From the NCBI GenBank assembly GCA_036250225.1, contig JAPZLL010000025.1, positions 434,001-498,000 of the forward strand: a stretch of 64,000 bases of DNA, written 5' to 3'. Position numbers and translations under genes: made by a program. Shown one piece after another: positions 56,902 through 64,000 of this stretch. Position 1 is the stretch's first letter. Each line of letters opens with the position of its first letter. The notes under the pieces are model-generated. The model made no database searches, was not told the origin of the DNA, and was given only the letters and a program-made list of their open reading frames with translations. The stretch is from Cercophora sp. LCS_1. Lineage: Eukaryota > Ascomycota > Sordariomycetes > Sordariales > Lasiosphaeriaceae.

Positions 56902-57801
56902 CGCAGCTTCGTCTGGCTGGTGGACGCCTTATTTTTCCGTGGCAACTGCACGCGTCCTAGGGTTGGTCGGGAAGTGTTGGTCATCAATCTCAAGCGTCGG
57001 GCGAAAAGCGGGGGACGGGAGCTGACCAAGAGGGGTCGTTAAGTTTCGGTTGTTAAATCGCGCTCTGTCTATCGGCCGCCCGTAGGTACTCTATTCAGGC
57101 AGGCAAGATCAAAAGCTGTGAAAGCCTGTCAAAGCTCAGAAACCTTGCATGAAAAGAATTGCACCACACAAATACATTAAGACAACTCAACCCAGTAGCT
57201 TCGCCTCCTTCTACTTGCTCAACCCCAATAAAGTCCCCTTGTGCCCCTCTGGTGCATGCGCAGGCTTCGGCTCCCCATTCTGCACCTATTCCCAAATACC
57301 CCTGACTGTCTCTATAGTATTCCAATACTCCAAACCCGCACCCGTTGCCTTTTTATTATCCTACCTATATATAAACGCATACTTTTTAACCCCCCATTTA
57401 ATCTTCGACCAGACGGCGCCCCTATGTCGTGTCGGATAATGTTATGAGCAGGAAGAGCCATTATTGACATGAGGGGCAGAAGAATGATCATGAGCAGGCG
57501 ATGCGGCTCTAGGCTAAAGTCATAGCGCCGCAGCGGAGGGCGAATATGTGCCAGAATACGACAGAGTATTTGGCGTATATGGCGTATCCCGGGATTCGGG
57601 TGGGTGTTTGCAAGTCGATGTTTTGATGGCAATGGCAAATGGGTGCTGACGTTTGCACAGAAAAAGGATCTCGCGCAGCTGTATACGAGGGCGTGTTTCG
57701 TCGGTTGACGGTGCCAAAGTTTGAATTTGATGAGGGTGAGTTGCATAGTAGCTTTAAGCTACAAGCGTTGACGGTCAATCAACAGCAGCACAACGGACGC
57801 C
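56902..57801. other. Divergent intergenic region, no gene seen
   Basis: About 900 bp between a minus-strand HET gene and a plus-strand NACHT gene. A first exon of the NACHT gene here cannot be excluded but I cannot define one. Confidence 0.4.
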
Positions 57802-60573
57802 ATGAAGATCACCCAGCGAGAAGACTTCGGCACTTTCAGTTCGAACCTGCAGGACTTCATACAATCGTTCTCACAGGGATATACACGTCTTGAGGATCTT
57901 ACCCGCGAAGCCCTGCTGACGAGGAAGCATATCACGAAGGAAGTTGCCCCTCTGGCGCAAGAGGTAACACTCAATCAGATGGGCCGGACCTTGGTGGATA
58001 TGGACAAACGTTTCATCACGTCGGACCTAGGCGCCGAGGCCAAGTCCAAGCATGAGCGGCTCCTTCGAAGTCTCAAGTACGGCACCATGAATGAAAGACA
58101 GAACCAAATCAAGGACCCCCATGTCGACACCTTTGAGTGGATCTTCCAACCCCCAGACAACCCGGACGTGTTGGAAATGAAAGACAAGTTTGACTACGAC
58201 ACCGGGCGCATCAACTGGGAACTGAGCGAAAACCACATTCGTATAAAGAAGGCTTCGGATGTATTCTGTGAGTGGCTCATGGATCCAAATGCTAGCCTCT
58301 TCTGGATATGTGGCAAGCCAGGATCAGGAAAGAGCACGTTCATGAAGTTCTTAGCAAGCAACACAAGGACACTTGAGCTGCTGAACACATCGAGAGCAGT
58401 CCAAGATAAAGGCTTTAGAATCGCTTCGCACTACATTTGGAGCTCCGGCCAACGAATGGAAGCGCAAGTCAAGGGGTGCCTATGCTCGCTACTCCATCAA
58501 CTTCTGCTTACCGGATACGACGCCTCCCAAGCGGTCCTTCAAAGGTTCCCGGAAATACAGCACAAGGACGCCACTTCGGACTGGTGCGAGAAAGACCTAA
58601 AAGAGATTCTCATCCTTTTGCTCTCTCATAATCCCCAGCAATGCTACTGTTTGTTCATCGATGGTCTGGATGAGGTAGATCCTTCGGACGGACAACTCAA
58701 AGTCGTCGAACTCCTACAGGAACTTCGAGTTTTGCCGGGGGTCAAGATCTGTGCATCGAGTCGCCCTGAAGCGCAACTACAGCAATATCTACGACAGTTC
58801 CCGATGTTCAAGATTCAGGATTTGACCTACCGTGATATCTGGTCCTTTGCGTCGCAAGGCCTCCAAAACCATTTCCCCCAAGCCCAACCCGACGAGCGAG
58901 TGAGCGACAACCAGTCCGGGAATGACAGGAAAGGTTACCAACATCTAGTTAAAACGATCTGTGAGATGGCTGAAGGGGTCTTTCTCTGGGTTTCGTTGGC
59001 GGTGTGCAGCCTGCGGGACGGCTTGATCGGGGATGATAGCATTGCGGAACTCCAGAAGCGTCTGGAGTTGCTGCCGACAAACCTCCGGGATCTATACCGG
59101 GCTATGTGGACCCGTATGGGCGACAACAGGGAGATGTGCCAGAAAGACGCAGCCATCTACCTGAACTTCGTTCTCCATAGGGGGACAGTGTATGACTTCG
59201 TTCGGTCGAGTGACGCGGCCCTCGAATTACTGTTGACCGCGGACACGAAACTCACGGACAGAATCCTGAATCAAGAGTCAAACCTCTCGATATCTCTAGA
59301 GTCTCTGAACGGGAAACGCAGCCAGATGATCAAATGGGTTAGCGTGAGATGTGCGGGCCTCCTTGAGGCTGCGGAAGAGACGAGCAATGCAGGCGGTCGT
59401 GTGTACGTCACCTCAAGGATCCAGTTCATCAATCGCTCAGCCAGAGAGTTTGTGGAAAACGACGACGATGGTCGAAAGCTTCTCGCCCAGGGCAAAATGA
59501 CGAGTTTGGACCGAAACTTCAGGTTCCTAAAGGTTCAGCTCGCCCTCGTTTGCCTATCTTCCCGATTAAATCTCGATCTTATGCGAGCACTTATGACCGT
59601 CAGCCCGAAGCAGTTTATGCTCCTCAATAAGATTTTTGCAGAGGGGGGCTGCATTACTGAGGAGCAAGAGAATCATCTGTTGGCGGTGGTTGAGTCATTG
59701 ATCCCGGATACGGTTGCCCAAAGCATCTGGGGGAAAGTCCGATCCCAAAGTACTCAGTGCCAAGGGCATATCGATTTCCTGGGGCTTACAGCTCAGATGG
59801 CAGATCCGAAAGGGTTTAGGGAGGCACTTCAGCAAAAACAAAGGCTCAACCCCGGAGCGCGTCTATCACCTGCTTACCGAAGTTACATTTTCATCCAAGT
59901 GGCACGCCGCCCCCGCGATTGGATGGTTCTCAAGAATCTTCCTCGGAAAGATGCGGCATGGAGCGATTGGTTACGTGAACAAGGGCCCTGCATGAACCTG
60001 ACTCTGAGGACATTCCCTTGTATTTGTGGGTTTCCAATACCGTCGCGATCAATCGCCCCCTGGACACCCATCATAGCCGCAATAGCTTGGACATTATCGG
60101 CACTCCGGGGCACTTTCAACGAGCCACGGTGCGTTTTGGGTGCCCTTAAGAGCGTTGTACCCCACAGTGGAATTTGTGCCAGTTTGGCTAGCCCGATTGT
60201 TCTCTGTTTGCCGCTGGAAAAAGATCTTCCTTGCTCAACATGGCCAACAGTGGTGGTGGGCTTCGGGGAATTTGAGCCCTACTTCGAGCGAATTCTACTC
60301 GCCGAAACAGACGCCTGGTTTGCACTGAAGGTTGTCCTAGATGCATTGAAGAAGTGCGGACACGCAGAGTTAACTCAAGAAATCGAAGAGCTGTGCAAGG
60401 GGCTCGCTGGGACCACACTCTCTGGGTTCAAGATTGACAGGATGACGATTGTCCGGCGGGGGAGGCGGGATAGTCGGTACAGGGACGTAACGGACCCAAG
60501 TTACTGTTTGGAACTGGAGACTTGTCTCGCAGGGGCAACGGTCCATGAGCAGAATCTGATAATAGACTTTTAG
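57802..60573 (+). CDS. NACHT-domain STAND protein
   Basis: One long exon, 923 residues from the ATG at 57802. Residues 1 to about 110 are helical without a recognised effector domain. NACHT: P-loop ICGKPGSGKST (169-179), Walker B CYCLFIDGLDEVDPSDG, sensor VKICASSRPEAQLQ. Then a winged-helix-like part (LLPTNLRDLYRAMWTRMGDN, RIQFINRSAREFVENDD) and a long C-terminus with no clear repeats. The annotated frame ends at 60573, but bases 60549-60767 read well in another frame (AESDNRLLVPGLHELFDRIE ... WADDIDGAGVGLLSVTP, stop 60765-60767), so the true end may be spliced or the frame shifted. No ankyrin, WD or TPR units are seen. Role inferred from family: ligand-triggered signalling. Confidence 0.85.
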   Translation: MKITQREDFGTFSSNLQDFIQSFSQGYTRLEDLTREALLTRKHITKEVAPLAQEVTLNQMGRTLVDMDKRFITSDLGAEAKSKHERLLRSLKYGTMNERQNQIKDPHVDTFEWIFQPPDNPDVLEMKDKFDYDTGRINWELSENHIRIKKASDVFCEWLMDPNASLFWICGKPGSGKSTFMKFLASNTRTLELLNTSRAVQDKGFRIASHYIWSSGQRMEAQVKGCLCSLLHQLLLTGYDASQAVLQRFPEIQHKDATSDWCEKDLKEILILLLSHNPQQCYCLFIDGLDEVDPSDGQLKVVELLQELRVLPGVKICASSRPEAQLQQYLRQFPMFKIQDLTYRDIWSFASQGLQNHFPQAQPDERVSDNQSGNDRKGYQHLVKTICEMAEGVFLWVSLAVCSLRDGLIGDDSIAELQKRLELLPTNLRDLYRAMWTRMGDNREMCQKDAAIYLNFVLHRGTVYDFVRSSDAALELLLTADTKLTDRILNQESNLSISLESLNGKRSQMIKWVSVRCAGLLEAAEETSNAGGRVYVTSRIQFINRSAREFVENDDDGRKLLAQGKMTSLDRNFRFLKVQLALVCLSSRLNLDLMRALMTVSPKQFMLLNKIFAEGGCITEEQENHLLAVVESLIPDTVAQSIWGKVRSQSTQCQGHIDFLGLTAQMADPKGFREALQQKQRLNPGARLSPAYRSYIFIQVARRPRDWMVLKNLPRKDAAWSDWLREQGPCMNLTLRTFPCICGFPIPSRSIAPWTPIIAAIAWTLSALRGTFNEPRCVLGALKSVVPHSGICASLASPIVLCLPLEKDLPCSTWPTVVVGFGEFEPYFERILLAETDAWFALKVVLDALKKCGHAELTQEIEELCKGLAGTTLSGFKIDRMTIVRRGRRDSRYRDVTDPSYCLELETCLAGATVHEQNLIIDF

Positions 60574-60767
60574 TACCGGGCCTTCACGAGTTGTTCGACC
60601 GGATCGAGTCCACAGTTGAGAGCTGGGACTCTAGGGAAGGGATCGAGGAGTCATTGGTTGAAAGGGACATTATGTGGCGGTTTGATGATCCGAGGGCGCG
60701 AGTTCCGGAAATGTGGGCAGATGACATTGACGGGGCTGGAGTCGGGTTGTTGAGCGTTACTCCCTGA

Positions 60768-61518
60768 GACTATTCTTTCAATATTGAGTTTCTGTTTCTT
60801 CCGTAAGATTGTTTTTTAGTTCTAGTAGACAGGATGCAGAGGGATCGATGACGCATTTTGTGGATATTGGACTATGTTGTTTCAGGACGCAGACTTTTTT
60901 TCTGTGCAGATTGTAACCCAGCTTTGCTTGTCAGATAACCCATCCGAAAGGATGTGGCCAATCCTTTCCAGTGAGTTGCTGAACAGCGTGGGTAAAACCA
61001 CCAACTCGCCTCAGAAGTTTATCCGGAGTTTGACGAGGTGAACATTACCATACGTCGAGAGAGTTTGGGCCACCCTTCGGCTACTATAACGTGTGGCTCG
61101 CTTCTTCCTCCCGTCCCAACCAAGGTTGAGTTTCCCCCGCATGCCACGGCCTTGGAAAAGCTCGACGTGGGCCACAAGACTATAAATAGTGATGAGGCTG
61201 CGATACATATTGACCCCGACACATTGCATCCCGGGACAAAACTCTTGACCCCACACATTATAAATCGGTCCGACCAATTAGTCCTCAATAACGTGATTTA
61301 CCATGTACTTCATTTTCCCAAAATTTCAGCAAATATGAAGACCGTGAATCTTGTTACCGGAATCGTCTTGCAACTGTGAACATGGAGATATAAACCCAAC
61401 CGCCTTCCCCTCCTGACACTCAAACCCCGAAATACAACTGCTTGAAAGAGCGCTGGTCACACCTGCCTCCTCTGATTATCCTCCATTTACCACCGCTTTG
61501 TGTTGTGCGGAAAGCAAA
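60768..61518. other. Intergenic, no supported gene
   Basis: A plus-strand frame 61038-61379 is open but lacks any family signature or spaced start context. Confidence 0.35.
61389..61394 (+). promoter_or_regulatory. TATA box of the DUF4360 gene
   Basis: TATAAA about 130 bp before the ATG at 61519. Confidence 0.45.
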
Positions 61519-62241
61519 ATGCATCTCGCCCTCATTCTCTCCCTCCTCGCCGGCGCCACCACGGCATTCTCCACCAACCCTCTGGATCAGCAAGACCCCG
61601 CTCCAAGCCCCCCCGCCGATGAGATCCAGTTAGCCAGCGTCGTGTTCGCCGGTTCCGGATGTCCGGCGGGCTCCGTCTCGGGCAACATCTCACCCGACCC
61701 GACGAAAATCACCTTGGCCTATGACTACCTTACCGCTCAAACGGGCCGTAACATCACCGCGGCCAATTCCCGCAAGAACTGCCAGCTCAACATCAAGCTC
61801 AAGCACAGTGCCGGCTGGCATTTCTCCGTGTCTAAGACCAGCTATCGTGGACACGCGCGAATTCCGGCTGGCACCAATGGTACCGCTCGAGCGACGTATT
61901 ACTTCTCGGGAGAGTCTGGCCAGGTATGTCATCCATACCTCCCATCTTGTGGTGTTGTTCCTGGCGCTAACCCATAGCAGGCAACGTCAACCGTGATCAT
62001 TCCGGGGCCATACGACGGCGAATTCCTCAAGACCGATGAGTTTTCGCTTGGAACGATTTGGTCTCCTTGTGGCAACGAGGGACTGCTCAATATCAACTCT
62101 GAAGTTCGGTTGACACCTACCAACTCGACCCAGCCTGCAGTGTTGTCGGTGACGAGCCTTGAGAAGGTTGAGCTTAGCTGGCAACGGTGTGTTCGGGCCG
62201 CTCCTAGCACGGCTACTCCGTCACCCACTAGTGCCCCATAG
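61519..62241 (+). CDS. Secreted DUF4360-type protein
   Basis: Two exons, 61519-61923 and 61981-62241, intron 57 bp in phase 0; 221 residues. The ATG at 61519 gives a signal peptide (MHLALILSLLAGATTAF); the upstream in-frame start is in the leader. The mature protein carries the DUF4360 pattern: FAGSGCPAGSVSGNISPDP, ITLAYDYLTAQTG, NCQLNIKLKHSAGWHFSV, TYYFSGESGQ and a C-terminal SWQRC, with four to five Cys that could pair. Members are extracellular proteins of fungi and bacteria without known activity. It sits alone between two NACHT genes and has no evident link to them. Several Asn glycosylation sites. Confidence 0.85.
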
Positions 62242-62702
62242 GATGTGAATAGGTGGTAGCTAGCTTGGGACAAGGGAGGTATGCCTGGGAAATGCACCGG
62301 TAGTTGATGTGGCTAGCTTCCTGTGACCAAGTTTTGAATAAATTTGATGTTTTGTACCTTGTTCAGATTTGAGATACTCCTTGTCGTCAGTATTGTAGCA
62401 TTGTTGATGAGGTGCAAAGTGTGGCGGATGTATGTTTGTTTCTGATGCTCTCCTTCCCAGGTCAGACAGGTTCGCTGTTGTCGGTGGCATTTTCTGGAAC
62501 ATGGAACTTCGTGATTGTATTCTCGAGCGAGGTTGGGTGTCCGAATGAGACTCATGCACAGCTGCCTGCACGTGCTCAATTACTGGACGCCACGTCCCCT
62601 GTGGCCGCCGTCGCGACGCCAAAGCGCATTCTGGAAGAAGATAAGAAGGAGAGGACAGCCCAACATGAGGTTTGACCATGTCCATCGCATTACCTGACTT
62701 TT
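62242..62702. other. Intergenic, may hold the start of the last NACHT gene
   Basis: No stop-free frame with an ATG leads into the coding region at 62703, so a short first exon with a small intron may lie here. Confidence 0.3.
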
Positions 62703-64000
62703 TTGACGTACCCACGCGAACCGGGCCCCGAAGTAGCGGCAAGCATCTTTGCCGTCATCTCCGTCACCGACCGGGTCATCAGTCTCACTCGTCAAATCAT
62801 CTCGGTGATCAACGATGCACCACGCGAATTCCACTTGATTCAGATGGAAGCGTCGTACTTGCGCGGCGTGATTGAGACCACCCGATCGCAAACCCAGGCG
62901 GGAGCACTGAGCGAAACGTGTTTGAAGCAGTTCTACGGAGATTCTCACCGCAGCGGACTCACTGTCATGCTCGTGGAGTATTTCGTCGAGGTTGAGCAAA
63001 AGCTGCAACCAGAGGCGTCCTTTGTGCCCTCGCACTTCGGTGGGAGGGTTCAGGAGTTTGAGCTCCCTTGGAGGACTGTGACTTGGCCGCTCAAGCGCGA
63101 GAAGGCACAGCGCCTGTTGAAGGATGTGCAGAGCGTGGGGCATAAGATGACGTTGCTGCTTCAGCAGGGCATGAAGTAAGTGGCCTTTGGGGGAGGGGGG
63201 GGGAGGGGGCCTACCTTGCTGATTCTAATAACCGAAGATTTGAGAGCACCGAATCATTGCCGACATCGACGACACGAAATACGAGCTCGCCGATCTCGCG
63301 AAAGCTGGGGCCTAGTAGCAACGATGAGTGGCGTCGATGGATGTGTCCACTTGCTGTCCCATATTGGGCTGTCCATGAGAATGCCGAGGCCAAGATGTGG
63401 CCGGGCACTGGCGAATGGCTCAGGGAGACTCCCCAGTACAAGGCCTGGGTGAGTGATGTTGGAGAGGATACTTTGTCTTTGTGCCTTTCAGGTCCTTCGG
63501 GGTCCGGCAAGACGACTCTGACGGCTGGATTGATCACCGAACTCAGGAAGAGCAAGGAAATGGCCGGCGACTGCATTCTATACTATTTCTTCGACATCCA
63601 GGACGCCGCGAGAAACACCGTTTCATCACTCTACAGCGTCTTGACCTCACAGCTGCTGGATCGTTTGGGCGAGGTGGGAATGGGTCGGGTCCGGGAGCTT
63701 GCCGAGAATGTTGTACGACTGCAGGCCTGTCAGCCGACTACGGATCAGCGTGTCGAAGTTCTCGTCGACCATCTCCACCAGGCTGCCAAGTCTTCGAACG
63801 TATACGTGGTGGTTGGCGCTTGTGACGAATGCAGCGACTTTAGCAAGAACAGAAACGTGCGATTTCTGAACACAATCCTCCATCAAGATGACAAGCGTTT
63901 CCGACTGTTCCTAACCATGAGGGAGGAACGCTTTGTGCCGGCAATCACGGTTAGCGAAGCTACGAGCATTTCTCTTCTGCGCAACAAAGATGTGGTATTA
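62703..64000 (+). CDS. NACHT-domain STAND protein, 3' end outside window
   Basis: Exon to 63175, then intron of 62 bp (63176-63237, containing a G-run) in phase 2, then an exon open to the window edge. The frame from 62703 begins with TTG, so the real start is unsure and may lie in an upstream exon. The first about 155 residues (EVAASIFAVISVTDRVISLT, APREFHLIQMEASYLRGVIE) are the same type of fungal N-terminal helical domain as in the NACHT gene at 44.7 kb. A Ser/Thr linker follows, then WRRWMCPLAVPYW, GTGEWLRETPQYKAW, the P-loop CLSGPSGSGKTTLTAGL, and LYYFFDIQDAARNTVSSLY. The Walker B reads VYVVVGACDECSD; most relatives have Asp where Gly stands before ACDEC. Confidence 0.75.

Noticed and set aside
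61038..61379. 113-codon plus-strand frame
   Set aside because: Reads plausibly but lacks family, partner exon or promoter; antisense frames of the same length exist.

Overview
The window comes from the nuclear genome of a filamentous ascomycete, most likely a Sordariomycete (an inference from gene families, not from any search). The reasons are short GT..AG introns of about 45 to 125 bp, often with CTAAC-like branch sites, mixed-strand genes separated by 0.3 to 2 kb, a U6 snRNA gene, and families typical of Pezizomycotina: HET, NACHT and patatin/NB-ARC/TPR NLR proteins, Zn2Cys6 regulators, DUF4360 and GH114.

Left part (1 to about 34 kb): the 3' end of an unknown gene, a small unknown gene, a Zn2Cys6 regulator, then many secreted or secretory-pathway products. 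These are a 93-residue cysteine-rich protein, a Ser/Ala-rich wall-type protein, a Cys/Pro-rich protein, an S8 subtilase, a thioredoxin-reductase-like flavoprotein with a signal peptide, a GH114 glycosidase, a signal-peptide-bearing DJ-1/PfpI protein and a small secreted protein. Between them lie an NTF2-like protein, a HET gene broken by five in-frame stops, a TPR/ankyrin/TIR-like protein, a prolyl-4-hydroxylase-like oxygenase and a HAD phosphatase.

Middle part (34 to 44.5 kb): a large multi-exon orphan-family gene with an apparent 4-bp frameshift, a decayed-looking berberine-bridge-type oxidoreductase, an O-fucosyltransferase-like membrane protein, U6 snRNA (minus strand) and the ribosome-assembly WD40 protein RRB1/GRWD1.

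Right part (44.6 to 64 kb): an island of self/non-self recognition genes: NACHT, patatin/NB-ARC/TPR NLR (with an assembly gap inside its near-identical TPR units), two intact HET genes, a second NACHT, a DUF4360 secreted protein, and a third NACHT cut by the window edge. With the HET pseudogene and the TIR-like gene, these give eight genes of the incompatibility/innate-immunity type in one window, which is its most notable property. Exon joins were worked out by eye from splice sites and reading phase; where a join is unsure it is stated.
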